DNA from: Phytohabitans houttuyneae
GTDB taxonomy: Bacteria > Actinomycetota > Actinomycetes > Mycobacteriales > Micromonosporaceae
Assembly: GCF_011764425.1 (NCBI RefSeq)
Contig: NZ_BLPF01000002.1
Span: forward strand, 124,001 to 188,000
Length of the DNA: 64,000 nt
Direction of reading: 5' to 3'
Below are positions 17,873 to 27,091 of the stretch, piece after piece. Position numbers and translations under genes: made by a program. Each line of letters begins with the position of its first letter. Position 1 is the stretch's first letter. The notes under the pieces are model-generated. The model was given only the letters and a program-made list of their open reading frames with translations. It was not told the DNA's origin and ran no database searches.

Positions 17873-20686
17873 TCAGTCAAGGTTGAGCCGCCACGCGGAC
17901 AGGCCGTGGGTGGCCGCGTACAGGATCCGCTTGCCGGGCAGGATGGTGAGACCGGCGACCTCGACGTTGGGCATGCCGGGCGCCGCTCGGGTCCACGTGC
18001 TCGTGCCGGCCGCGTTGCGCAGCACGCCGAAGTCGGTCGAGGCGTACAGGTCTCCGGTGACGTCGTCGCGTACCAGGTCGGTGACCGGGATGTCGCCGAA
18101 GTCGTACGACCGGTCGACCCAGGTGGCCGTGCCGGCGGCCGGGTCGAAGGTGACCTCGAAGACATGTCCCGGCGTCGTCGTGGTGTTGACGTTGTACCCG
18201 CTGTACGAGACCCAGGCGTGGTTGCCGTTCTTCGGGTCGACGTAGATGCTGCTGACGAACCGGCCGGGCGCCGGCGCGTCGTCGTCGACCCGGGTCCAGG
18301 TCACCGCCGAGGCCGGCTCGGCGTCCACGTTCGAGGTAACGAAGACGCGGCCGGTCGTGGTGGCGGCCCAGGCGCTGGACGTGTTGAGCGTCGTGCGCTC
18401 GATCGCCGCGACCGCGCCGCCGGCCCGGTCACCCCAGAACGGGTCCACCAGCCGGTTGGGTCCCAGCTCCACCCAGTCACCACACGTCTCGTCGAACGTG
18501 CCGGTCCAGGTGTTGCAGATCCGGTTGGCCTCGGCCAGGGTGCGGTCGCCCAGCCCGAAGGTCTTGGTGCGGTACGCCGTACGGCCGGTGCCGGCGAACA
18601 TCGTGCCGCTCACCTTCGGGTCGCTGATCACCGGGGAGTAGAACTGCGAGCCCGCCTGGTTGGCGAGCGGGTCCGCCGTGTAGATCCAGTCGGCGGTGGC
18701 GCCGTTGTTGAAGTTGACCTCCGGCGTCGTGTCGTTGTACGTGTGGAACCGGAAGTTCTTCACCTTGACGTCGAAGCCCGACTGCCCACCGTCACCGATG
18801 ATGGTGTTCAGCCACAGCCGGCGGTTGCCGTAGTTTTCCCAGGTGCCGTTGTCTTGAGTGCCGCCCTGCAGCAGCTCGGGGTCGTGCGGGCTCACCGACA
18901 GGCTCATAAATTGCAATGTGGACAGTCCGGCGTTGATCCCGTCCAGCTTGGACGGTATCCGGGACAGCATCTGCCGGCACCGCACCAGCTGCGGCGCGGT
19001 CAGCTCGCGATCCGGGTCGTCGCACCAGGCGGACCGGTCGACGAACGTGCCGCTGGAGCGCATCACGCCGCCGTCGTTGGCCTCGAAGAACAGGAACGGG
19101 TTGCGCGGATGCGTGACGATGTCGTGCTGGTCCGGGTGCAGCCCGTTCGGATGGAGCTCGTCGGTGCCGTCGAAGGTCATGTCGGTGCCGGTCAGGCCCG
19201 CGTCGGTGGACAGCACCACGGCCCGCTTGTTGGCGATCGTCTCGCCGTACGCGTACGACCCGCCCGCGTACACGATGTCGGGATGCCCGTCCGGCGTGTG
19301 GACGAACACGTCGTACCAGCACTGACCGCCGCACAGGTTGTACCAGGCGTAGCCCGGGTCGGCCACGTTGGCGCTGGTCAGGTCGGTGAACACCGGCGTA
19401 CCCGCGGCGACGTCGTCGCTGCGCAGCAGCCGCGCGTACGGCGTGCCGGTGTTGCCCTCGTAGACGTACATGCGGGTCTTGCCGTCGCGCAGCCGGGTGA
19501 CGTCGAACGACGGGCGGGTCTGGATGATCGCCGGGTTGAGCGACTCCTTGATCTGCGTCCACGTCGCGCCGGCGTCCGAGGAGCGCCAGATGCCCCGCGC
19601 GTACGACGCGGCGTACACGATGTTGGAGTTGGCCGGGTCGAGCTCGACCTGGCGCACCCCGCGCGGGGAACAGATCGAGCCGTTGGCGAACTCGGTCGCG
19701 CTGCCGGTGCAGTCGGCGACGTTCACCGAGCCGTTGTGGATGAAGCTGAACGTGCGGCCGCCGTCGGTCGACTTGTACAGCCCCCACTTGGCCGCGCCCG
19801 GCGTGGGCCGGGTGACGCCGGTGCAGCAGACGCTGGACATGCCGGTCAGCGCGGTGGTCGTCGCGACGTACAGGGTGCGGGAGTCGCCCGGCTTGATGAC
19901 GATCTCACCGATGCCCTTGCCGCCCAGCTCCGCCTTGCCCAGCGGCCCGATCCAGGTGCGGCCGGCGTTTGTCGACTTGTACAGCCCGACGCCCGCACCG
20001 CAGCCGGAGCCGCAGATGTTGGCCTCGCCGGTGCCCAGCCAGACCGTGTTGCGGCTCGGGTCGTTCTTGTCGATCGTCACCGCGCCCGCGGTGTTGATGT
20101 CCAGCGGCCCGGCCAGGTACTTCCACTCCGGCTGCTTGCGCATGATGTCGTCGGTGCGCCAGACGCCACCCCCGGCCGGCGTGATGTACGCCCGGCAGAA
20201 GCCCGGCCAGCACCGGTCGCTCACCACGATCGAGGTGGTGCGCCCCCCAGCCACGTAGTCGTTGGGCACGTAGTTGAACGAGTTGCGCAGCGGGGTGTCC
20301 GGGTACAGGGCTTGGCTCGGCCCGACCGGCTGCCACGTGCCCTTCTTCGCCTTGCCGCGCGGGAAGCCGCGGCTCTGCGAGGTCGTAAATGCCCGCTTTG
20401 CCCCGTCGATCTCACTGACCGCGATCGCCGAGTCGGGGTAGGCCCGCTTGAGGTACTCAGCCGCGGCGGCCGAGCCAGGCCCTTCGAGCGCCATGCCGCT
20501 GTTGCCCGGCATGGCCTGGCGGCGCTTCTCCAGGTGCTTGGCGAGGGCGTCCGGCGCCTCCGCCTCGCCCACCACGGCGGCGGGCGCGGCCGGCGCGCCG
20601 GCGTAGTGAACAGCGACGAGACCGGCCGAAAGGGCCAGCACACTTACGGTGAGAGCTGCGAGAGACTGCCGACGTCTACGGGTCAT
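17873..20686 (-). CDS. Secreted sortilin/BNR-type beta-propeller protein
   Basis: 937 residues from ATG at 20686 with a signal peptide (about 1-32, ending near the AGAPAAPAA stretch). Many Asp-box-like repeats are visible, for example LYKSTNAGRTWIG, LYKSTDGGRTFSFIHNG and IWRSSDAGATWTQ, the S-x-D-x-G-x-T-W pattern of sialidase/sortilin propellers. Cysteine pairs (NICGSGCGAG, SSVCCTG) suggest disulfides outside the cell. No glycosidase catalytic set could be identified, so it may bind or cleave polysaccharide. Its place at the head of a sugar ABC operon suggests it feeds the transporter. Confidence 0.85.
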   Translation of the reverse strand: MTRRRRQSLAALTVSVLALSAGLVAVHYAGAPAAPAAVVGEAEAPDALAKHLEKRRQAMPGNSGMALEGPGSAAAAEYLKRAYPDSAIAVSEIDGAKRAFTTSQSRGFPRGKAKKGTWQPVGPSQALYPDTPLRNSFNYVPNDYVAGGRTTSIVVSDRCWPGFCRAYITPAGGGVWRTDDIMRKQPEWKYLAGPLDINTAGAVTIDKNDPSRNTVWLGTGEANICGSGCGAGVGLYKSTNAGRTWIGPLGKAELGGKGIGEIVIKPGDSRTLYVATTTALTGMSSVCCTGVTRPTPGAAKWGLYKSTDGGRTFSFIHNGSVNVADCTGSATEFANGSICSPRGVRQVELDPANSNIVYAASYARGIWRSSDAGATWTQIKESLNPAIIQTRPSFDVTRLRDGKTRMYVYEGNTGTPYARLLRSDDVAAGTPVFTDLTSANVADPGYAWYNLCGGQCWYDVFVHTPDGHPDIVYAGGSYAYGETIANKRAVVLSTDAGLTGTDMTFDGTDELHPNGLHPDQHDIVTHPRNPFLFFEANDGGVMRSSGTFVDRSAWCDDPDRELTAPQLVRCRQMLSRIPSKLDGINAGLSTLQFMSLSVSPHDPELLQGGTQDNGTWENYGNRRLWLNTIIGDGGQSGFDVKVKNFRFHTYNDTTPEVNFNNGATADWIYTADPLANQAGSQFYSPVISDPKVSGTMFAGTGRTAYRTKTFGLGDRTLAEANRICNTWTGTFDETCGDWVELGPNRLVDPFWGDRAGGAVAAIERTTLNTSSAWAATTTGRVFVTSNVDAEPASAVTWTRVDDDAPAPGRFVSSIYVDPKNGNHAWVSYSGYNVNTTTTPGHVFEVTFDPAAGTATWVDRSYDFGDIPVTDLVRDDVTGDLYASTDFGVLRNAAGTSTWTRAAPGMPNVEVAGLTILPGKRILYAATHGLSAWRLNLD

Positions 20687-20811
20687 CAGGGATCCCCTCC
20701 GCTACCGCTCGCAGCGAGCAGCAGAGATCGTCAGCCGTCGCTGGCATAGCTACCAGCAATGTCCCAGAGCCAGACCCGGGCATCAAGACCACCCGGTATA
20801 ACAATCGAGTC

Positions 20812-21220
20812 CTACCAATGACGTGTGCACCCCGCCAGCGGGTCCGTCAGCCCCGAGAGCGCCAGCACCTCCTCGACCCGGGTCCGCGGCAGCCGCGAGC
20901 CCGGCCAGGATCCGCTCATCCGGGCCGAGCGGCCCGGATGAGCGCCACACGAGTCGATCACCACGCCGGCGGTGCGCGCCTCGGGCGGGCGTTCCCGCAG
21001 TGGCGTGCCGCCGAGCAGCACACGGCCCGACGTCGGGCGCACCAGGCCCGGCCAGCATCGTGGTCTTACCGGCGCCGTTGGGCCCCAGGAACCCGGTGAC
21101 GACGCCAGGCAGGATGTCGAAGGAGACGTCGTCAACCGCGGTCAGCCGGCCGTATCGCTTGGTGAGCCGCTTCGCTGTGAGCACCGCGGAAGGCCCGGGT
21201 GGATGAAGTGGTTTCGCCAT
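20812..21220 (-). pseudogene. Degenerate ABC-2-type transporter ATPase fragment
   Basis: From ATG at 21220 the minus strand reads LTAKRLTKRYGRLTAVDDVS and a perfect Walker A (FLGPNGAGKTTML). Then the frame breaks: GLVRPTSGRVLLGGTPLRER and VVIDSCGAHPGRSAR are in another frame, DERILAGLAAAA returns to the first, and PRTRVEEVLALSGLTDPLAG is again in the second. One break is explained by an extra G in the GGG just after the Walker A region. The signature, Walker B and C-terminus are absent (about 135 of the usual 300 residues) and no permease gene follows. Several breaks plus truncation mean a true pseudogene. Confidence 0.78.
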
Positions 21221-21453
21221 GTCCGCAACGGTCCCGCTCGCGGGGGTCTCGGTCGTCCCCCCGCAGACCACACCTCATCTCCCACCCAGGTCGGAGAACC
21301 AACGATCCGCGAGATGCTCGCGCGCAGACGTTTTCCGAGGAATCGCTGCCTTTTGAGGGAGGGTTCCGATACGTGAACGTGAGAATTCGGCGGGGGACTG
21401 GTATAGGCGGTTGGTGAAGCTGTCCTGAAGCCCGGGTTCGGGATGCTAGGGGC

Positions 21454-21971
21454 GTGACGAGCAACGACGGCCTGTCTGGTCTTCGGCGGCGACGCGGGCT
21501 GCTGGACGCGATCGCGGAGATCTCGGAGCATCCGGTGACGCTCGCAGCGGGCGATCTCCAGGCCGAGTCCGCCAATACGCACTGGCTGGCGGCCAGCGCC
21601 GCAGAGCGGGCCGCCCTGTCGGTGGACGAGGTGGTGGCAGCGCTGCGGCGAGCCGCTCAGGCACTTCGCGAGCGGGTAGACGGGCCCGCCGTCCTCTATG
21701 TGTGGCACGACCGGCAGGCCGCCCAACTCCGCTGCTCGATCACCTCTCGACCGCCGGATGACCTCCCGTTCGGCAGCGACTACCGCAGGATCGACGACCT
21801 CGCGACGATCGTCAGCGCATTCCTCGACGCGGACCCGGCCCCAACGGTGCCGTGGGAGCTCGAACTCACGGTGGAAGCCCCCAAACCGAGGCAGACTCCC
21901 CGCTTCTGGTGTGGATCTTCCCGCTGTCCCTTGCGCATACTGGTGACGCAGAATCCCCTGCTCCGGAGTGA
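21454..21971 (+). CDS. Hypothetical protein with a probable 3' frameshift
   Basis: GTG 21454 opens a frame starting MTSNDGLSGLRRRRGLLDAI, mostly helical with an Asp/Arg-rich middle (YVWHDRQAAQLRCSITSRPP, PFGSDYRRIDDLATIVSAFL). After VPWELELTVEAP the literal frame becomes unlike a natural protein. Adding one C in the run at 21878-21882 leads instead to SPLLVWIFPLSLAHTGDAES and a stop at 21971, giving about 172 residues. I favour the corrected reading. No family recognised. The literal frame runs on to 22104. Confidence 0.5.
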
Positions 21972-22217
21972 TTCTTGGCTGGCGGAGGATAGAAATCGCG
22001 GACCTCGGCGCGATTGTCCACGCCTTCGACGGCATGCCGCCGGCCTCCACTACAACGCGGGCGGCGGCCACGACGGGCAACCTCATCACCCTTGGCACCG
22101 TTGAGCCCGGCGTGGACCACCTCGACCGTCTCAGCCGGGCCCCGTCGCCGTCATGGTGGAGGCGCCGTCTCACGTCCGGTGAGACACCGCTACACCGAGC
22201 CGAAAGGAACGCCTCCC

Positions 22218-23239
22218 ATGCGAGGAGCCATGTTGTACGCCCCGGCGACGTGCGCGTCGAGGAGCGTGAGGATCCCCGGATCGTCGAGCCGACCGATGCG
22301 GTCATCCGGCTGTCCGCCGCCTGCGTCTGCGGCTCAGATCTGTGGCCGTACCGCGGCATCGCGCAGGTCGACGGGCCGGCGCCGATGGGCCACGAGTACG
22401 TCGGCATCGTCGAGGAGGTCGGCGGCGACGTGCGTACCGTGCGGCCCGGGCAGTTCGTGGTCGGCTCGTTCTTCGCCTCCGACAACACCTGCGAGAACTG
22501 CCGCGCCGGCTACCAGAGCTCGTGCGTCCACCGGGTCGGGATCGGCGGGCTCGGCGCCCAGGCGCAGTACCTGCGGGTCCCCCTCGCCGACGGCACCCTC
22601 GTCGCCACGCCGGAGCCGCCGCCGGACGACCTGGTGCCGGGCCTGCTGGCCGCCTCCGACGTGCTGGGCACCGGCTGGTTCGCCGCCGTGGCCGCCGAGG
22701 TCGGCCCGGGCAGGACCGTCGCCGTCGTCGGTGACGGCGCGGTCGGCCTCCTCGGTGTCCTCGCCGCCAAGCACCTCGGCGCCGAGCGGATCATCGCCAT
22801 GAGCCGGCACGCCGACCGGCAGAAACTCGCCCTCGGCTACGGCGCGACCGACATCGTCACCGAGCGCGGCGACGACGGCGTCGGCCGGATCAAGGACCTC
22901 ACCGGCGGGCTCGGTGCCCACTGCGTCATCGAGGCCGTCGGCACCCAGGAGTCGATGATGCAGGCCATCCACTCGACCCGCCCCGGCGGACACGTCGGCT
23001 ACGTCGGCGTCGCCCACGACGTCGCCCTGCCCGGCCTGGAGCTGTTCTACTCCCACGTCCACCTGCACGGCGGCCCCGCCCCGGTGCGCCGCTTCCTGCC
23101 CGAGCTGATCGACCTCATCGTCGAGCGGCGGATCGACCCCGGCAAGGTGTTCGACCTGACCTTGCCGCTCGAACAGGCCGCCGAAGGGTACAAGGCCATG
23201 GACGAACGCCGCGCGATCAAGGTGCTGTTGCAGCCGTGA
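22218..23239 (+). CDS. Zinc-dependent alcohol dehydrogenase family protein (MDR), one-base frameshift near the start
   Basis: ATG 22218 (AAAGGA upstream) encodes MRGAMLYAP, the usual opening of these enzymes. The rest, from GDVRVEEREDP to the stop, lies in the next frame. One G appears to be missing after the C run at 22240-22243. The corrected protein is about 340 residues. Features: catalytic zinc region AACVCGSDLWPYRG and GHEYVGIVEEVG, structural zinc-type cysteines NTCENCRAGYQSSCVHR, and the NAD(P) loop VVGDGAVGLLGVLAA. It oxidises or reduces an alcohol/aldehyde with NAD(P). The next gene is a broken cupin, a common partner of such dehydrogenases. Confidence 0.85.
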
Positions 23240-23250
23240 AGGAGCAGAGC

Positions 23251-23537
23251 ATGATCACTCGAAGTGGATCACAGCCGGCCAGCCAGGGCCCCGCGGAGTC
23301 CTTCACCGGCGAGGTACGGATCCAGCCGCTGTTCGGTGCCGAGGACAGCGCGCCGTACACGGGCCGGTCGAGGAGTTCCGCGCCGGCGACGTGGTGTGGT
23401 GCCCACCGGGTGTCAAGCACTGGCACGGCGCCGGCCCCGACGGCCCTATGACGCACCTCGCGCTCACAAACGTCCGCGACGGGCAGGTCGTCGAATGGCT
23501 CGAGCACGTCACCGACGAGGAGTACGACGCGCTCTGA
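23251..23537 (+). pseudogene. Cupin-domain protein with the core deleted
   Basis: ATG 23251 follows AAGGAG and encodes MITRSGSQPASQGPAESF, then GEVRIQPLFGAEDSAPYTG, the standard start of cupin/carboxymuconolactone-type proteins. Directly after this, in a different frame, comes VEEFRAGDVVWCPPGVKHWH and THLALTNVRDGQVVEWLEHV, the second half of the same family. The intervening ~35 residues with the first metal-binding motif are missing and the junction (about 23362) is out of frame. The first half therefore ends at a stop at 23449-23451. The product cannot bind metal normally; a pseudogene by internal deletion. Confidence 0.8.
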
Positions 23538-23566
23538 GCCCGTGGCGCGGCGGCGAGCCGACACCG

Positions 23567-23692
23567 TCAGGCGAAGTCGGCGGCCGTCATGCCGGCCGGA
23601 TGGCCGGCCGGCCATTGCACGAGCTCGATCCTGTGGCCGTCGGGATCGGTCAGCCACGACGACACCTGCCGCACGCCGCGGACCTGTGACAT
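23567..23692 (-). pseudogene. C-terminal fragment of a VOC/glyoxalase gene
   Basis: Only about 41 codons remain on the minus strand. They read VRQVSSWLTDPDGHRIELVQ and then WPAGHPAGMTAADFA before TGA. The D-P-D-G-H-R-I-E-L pattern is the conserved last strand of VOC proteins, with its metal-binding Glu. An ATG at 23692 opens the frame but nothing of the first three beta-alpha modules is present upstream. A remnant; it neighbours the gutted cupin, so the region seems to have suffered several deletions. Confidence 0.65.
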
Positions 23693-23799
23693 TCGATCCT
23701 GGCTGAAAGACCTGGCGTGCCCTCCTCGGCGACCCGATCCTGGACCAAACCCCTCAGGCGCCTGGGGTGACGTTCACCCACGTGAAGCGAAGGGGATCG

Positions 23800-24024
23800 A
23801 TGTCAACGGCACTGTCACAGATTGGCGACCGGCTGCTCAGCCGGCTGCTGCCCAAGCAACAGGCCGGGGCGTGCGACTACTGCCAAGGGCCCTGTGCCAG
23901 CAAGTACGTGGTCGTCTGCTCGGGCGGCAGGCTGGAGTTGCTCTACTGCCACCACCGGTACTCGTGTCAATGCGGCTGCGTTCCCTACTCCTGCACCTAC
24001 CAAGGTGATCTCGGAGCTTGCTGA
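23800..24024 (+). CDS. Ten-cysteine small peptide, candidate exported disulfide-rich product
   Basis: 74 residues from ATG 23800 with AGGGG seven bases upstream. Residues 1-24 (MSTALSQIGDRLLSRLLPKQ, then QAGA) form a basic amphipathic helix without a hydrophobic Sec core, like a leader peptide. Residues 25-74 contain ten cysteines (25, 28, 32, 40, 50, 56, 58, 60, 65, 74) and six tyrosines but no tryptophan. The density fits five disulfides. The AGA just before Cys25 is a possible signal peptidase site. The next four genes encode MauE-like, thioredoxin-like, ABC exporter and S26 peptidase proteins, so I infer this peptide is their substrate. It could be a toxin, structural peptide or redox carrier; no family was recognised. 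Confidence 0.75.
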   Translation: MSTALSQIGDRLLSRLLPKQQAGACDYCQGPCASKYVVVCSGGRLELLYCHHRYSCQCGCVPYSCTYQGDLGAC

Positions 24025-24079
24025 TTCCACAATGGTCGGCCGGCGCCCGCGGTGCCGGCCGGCCGCTCGGGAGGCCCAC

Positions 24080-24613
24080 GTGACGTATCTCCAGCTGGCG
24101 AGCCGAGGCGTGCTCGGCTTCGTCATGGCGCTCGCGGTCGTCGGCAAGCTGAGCGGGCGGCGCCCGTGGCGGGACTTCCAGGCTTCGCTGGGCGGCTTCG
24201 GGTGGATGCCGCGCCCCTGGTGGCCGGCCGTCGCCGCGCTTGTCGTTCTGGCCGAGGCCACCGTGGTGGGGCTTGTCCTGCACCCCGCGACGGCCACCGC
24301 CGGCCTGCTGTTCGGCGGCCTGCTGGTGCTGGCGGTGTCGGTGGCCGTGCTTGGCGCGCGCCGCGCGGGCCGCGAGGTTCGCTGTCACTGCTTCGGCGGC
24401 GATGCCGGCCCGATCGGCAAGGCCCACCTGGCCCGCAACGTGGTGCTGCTGCTCGTGTGCGGCACCGGAGCCGCGTCGTCGGCCGTGACGACCGCGACGC
24501 CCGGCCCGGCGACCGGCGGGCTCCTGCTCGGCCTCGCCGGTGTGGCCGCCGTCGCGCTTTCGTACCCGGCGGAGCTGTCGTTCGTCATCGCGCCGCCGGC
24601 AAGACGTTCCTGA
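24080..24613 (+). CDS. MauE/DoxX-like integral membrane protein
   Basis: 177 residues from GTG 24080, with GGGAGG just upstream. Four hydrophobic segments (about 8-24, 50-68, 74-92, 140-165) and the motif EVRCHCFGGDAGPIGKAHLARN, which contains the C-x-C-F-G signature of MauE-type proteins (Cys102 and Cys104). In methylamine utilisation, MauE and MauD are needed for making or stabilising the disulfide-rich small subunit of methylamine dehydrogenase. Here no dehydrogenase gene is near. Its probable job is to pass oxidising or reducing equivalents across the membrane for the ten-cysteine peptide. Confidence 0.85.
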   Translation: MTYLQLASRGVLGFVMALAVVGKLSGRRPWRDFQASLGGFGWMPRPWWPAVAALVVLAEATVVGLVLHPATATAGLLFGGLLVLAVSVAVLGARRAGREVRCHCFGGDAGPIGKAHLARNVVLLLVCGTGAASSAVTTATPGPATGGLLLGLAGVAAVALSYPAELSFVIAPPARRS

Positions 24614-24632
24614 CACGAAGGACGGGATTGCT

Positions 24633-25178
24633 ATGACCTGGTTGGTTCTCGCCGGACTGCTGACGGTGCTCATCCTGACCCTGTTGAACCTCAGCCTGAC
24701 CGCCGCGTTGATCCGGTACGTGCGCGAGCGCGACGCGGCCGACACGCACCACCGCCCGCCCGCCTTCGCGACCGGCCAGCGGGTCGGCTCGTTCCAGGCG
24801 TGGACCGTGGCCGGTGACGCGGTGTCCGAACAGGACCTGGACGGCGGGGACAGCCTGGTGGCGTTCGTCTCGGCGGGCTGCCCACCGTGCCAGGACGTGC
24901 TCGCGCAGCTCGAGACCGGCGTGCCGCTGCCGGAGCGCCGGCTGTTCGTGTTCGTCTTCGGTGACGACGCCGACGCTGCCTCGGTGGCCGCGCGGCTGCC
25001 TCGGGCGGTCGTGGCCCGCACCGAGGTCGCGGGGCAGGTCGGCGACGCGTTCGGCGGCGTCGAGGGATACCCGCGGCTGATGCTGGTCTCCGACGCGGTT
25101 GTCACGGCGGTCGGGCTGACGCTGGAGCAGGTGGTGCAGGCCGCCGCGCTCCCGGTCCCCACCGGGAGCCATGCGTGA
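24633..25178 (+). CDS. Membrane-anchored thioredoxin-like protein (MauD/TlpA-like)
   Basis: 181 residues from ATG 24633. An N-terminal transmembrane helix (WLVLAGLLTVLILTLLNLSL) precedes a thioredoxin fold outside the membrane. The active site is SAGCPPCQDVLAQLE with Cys83 and Cys86, followed by the cis-Pro region VEGYPRLMLVSD. The CPPC active site is common in MauD/TlpA relatives. It lies 19 bases after the MauE-like gene and its stop overlaps the ABC transporter GTG, so these genes are co-translated. It likely forms or shuffles disulfides in the peptide. Reductase activity is the alternative. Confidence 0.87.
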   Translation: MTWLVLAGLLTVLILTLLNLSLTAALIRYVRERDAADTHHRPPAFATGQRVGSFQAWTVAGDAVSEQDLDGGDSLVAFVSAGCPPCQDVLAQLETGVPLPERRLFVFVFGDDADAASVAARLPRAVVARTEVAGQVGDAFGGVEGYPRLMLVSDAVVTAVGLTLEQVVQAAALPVPTGSHA

Positions 25179-27081
25179 CCATCCTCTACACCCAGCCGGC
25201 CGAGGATCCGTCGGTGATGCCGCTGCGCCAGCGGTGGCAGGCCGCGATGCTGGCCCTCTCCCTCGGGCTGCGGGCCGCGCCGGGTGGGTACGCCACCATG
25301 GCGGCGCTTGCCGTGCTGTCCGGGGAGCCGCCCCGCTCGGGGCGTGGCTGATGAAGCTGCTCATCGACCGCCTCGTCGCCGGCCCCCAGGGCGCCGCGCC
25401 GATCCTGCTGCTGGCGCTGGGCGCCGCCCTCGCCGGTGGCGCCGCGGTGGTGATCGGCGAACTGTCCATGTACGTCGGCGCCCGGGTCCAGCGCGCGGTC
25501 ACGCTGCACGTGCAGTCGGGGCTGAGCCGGCGGGTGAACCGGCTTGTCGGCCTGCGCCACTTCGAGGATCCGTCCTATCAGGACCGGATGCGCCTGGCCG
25601 CACAGGCGGCCGACACCACGCCGAACGAGACGGCGATGTTCGCCCTGGAAGGGCTGCGGCAGGGCATAGCGGTCACCGGCTTCGTGGGCACGCTGATCGC
25701 GATCTGGCCACCCATCGGCCTGCTTCTGCTCGCCGCCGCCGTCCCGGCCTACCTCGGGCAGCGGGCCACCGCCCACCGCCACGCCGCGGCCGCCCAGGCC
25801 ATGTCGCCGGTCCAGCGCCGGCAGTACTACTACCGCTCGCTGATGACCGAGCGCCGCGCCGCCAAGGAGGTGCGCCTGTTCGGACTCGGTGACTTCTTCC
25901 ACGGGCGGATGATGGCCACGCTCACCCGCGGCACCAATGTGGAACTCGCCGTGCAGCGCCGGGCGGCGCTGATCCAGAGTGGAATCGCGGTGTTGAACGC
26001 CGTCGTGGGCGGCATCGGCGTCGGCGTGGTCGCGTGGCGGGCGGCGCGCGGCTCGGCGACCGTCGGCGACGTGACCCTGTTCGTGGCCGCCGTCGCGGCA
26101 CTGCAGGGCGCGCTCGGCGGGCTGCTGTCCAGCCTTGGCCGGGTGCAGGCCGGCGTGCTCCTGATGCGCCACTACACCGCGGTCATGGACGGGACGGACG
26201 ACCTGGTGGACGGCACCAACCCCGTGCCGCCGCTGCGCCACTGCGTCGAGCTGCGGGACGTCTGGTTCCGCTACTCGCCGGCGGGGCCGTGGGTGCTGCG
26301 GGGCGTCAACCTGACCATCCCGGTAGGACAGTCGGTGGGGCTGGTCGGCCTCAACGGTGCCGGCAAGACCACCCTGGTCAAGATCCTGTGCCGGCTGTAC
26401 GCGCCGGAGCGCGGCGTCATCCTGTGGGACGGTGTGGACATCGCGACGTTCGAGGCGGCCCAGCTGCGACGGCGGATCTCGGCGACCTTCCAGGATTTCG
26501 TCACGTACGACATGACGGTGCGGGAGAACATCGGCATCGGCGATCTGTCCAAGATGGACGACGCGGACCGGGTCCGCCGCGCCGCCACCGCCTGCGGCCT
26601 GTCCGGGGCCGTCGACGAGCTGCCGGAGGGGTACGAGACGATGGTGAGCCTCAGCTTCTTCGGCGCCAGCGAAAACCGCGGTGTGATGCTGTCCGGCGGG
26701 CAGCTGCAGCGGCTCGCGATCGCCCGGTCGGTACTGCGCGACGGTGCCGACCTGCTGATCCTCGACGAGCCCAGCTCGGGCCTGGACGCGATGGCCGAGC
26801 ACCACCTGCACGCCACGCTCAGCGCCCGCCGGGCGGGCGGCACGAGCCTGCTCGTCTCGCACCGGCTGGGGGCGCTGCGCGACGCCGACCTCCTCGTGGT
26901 GCTGAGCGAGGGCGAGGTCGCGGAACGCGGCACGCACGACGAGCTGATGGCGGCGGAGGGCGTGTACGCGACCCTGTTCAGCCTGCAGGCCACGTCCTAT
27001 CAGGACGATCGCGTCACCCAGCGGGTGGATGACGTGGTGGGCCTGGCGCACGCCGGCGGGATCATCCGGCTGGACTCGTGA
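25175..27081 (+). CDS. ABC transporter, fused permease and ATPase (exporter type), one-base frameshift near the start
   Basis: GTG 25175 overlaps the upstream stop and encodes VTILYTQPAEDPSVMPLRQR, TMAALAVLSG. The remainder, from AAPLGAWLMKLLIDRLVAG, is one frame over. One extra G in the run at 25322-25325 repairs it, giving about 635 residues. The transmembrane domain holds five to six helices. The nucleotide domain shows Walker A LVGLNGAGKTTL, signature MLSGGQLQRLAIARS, Walker B DLLILDEPSSGLDA and H-loop LVSHRLGAL. There is no C39 peptidase domain, so leader removal must come from elsewhere, probably the S26 peptidase next door. It probably exports the cysteine-rich peptide. Confidence 0.88.
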
Positions 27082-27091
27082 GGAGAGCGCC

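Noticed and set aside
17906-20749. A 947-codon open frame on the plus strand
   Set aside because: Covers the secreted propeller gene antisense; the propeller has a signal peptide and repeated Asp-box motifs, while this frame is Arg/Gly/Val-rich filler.
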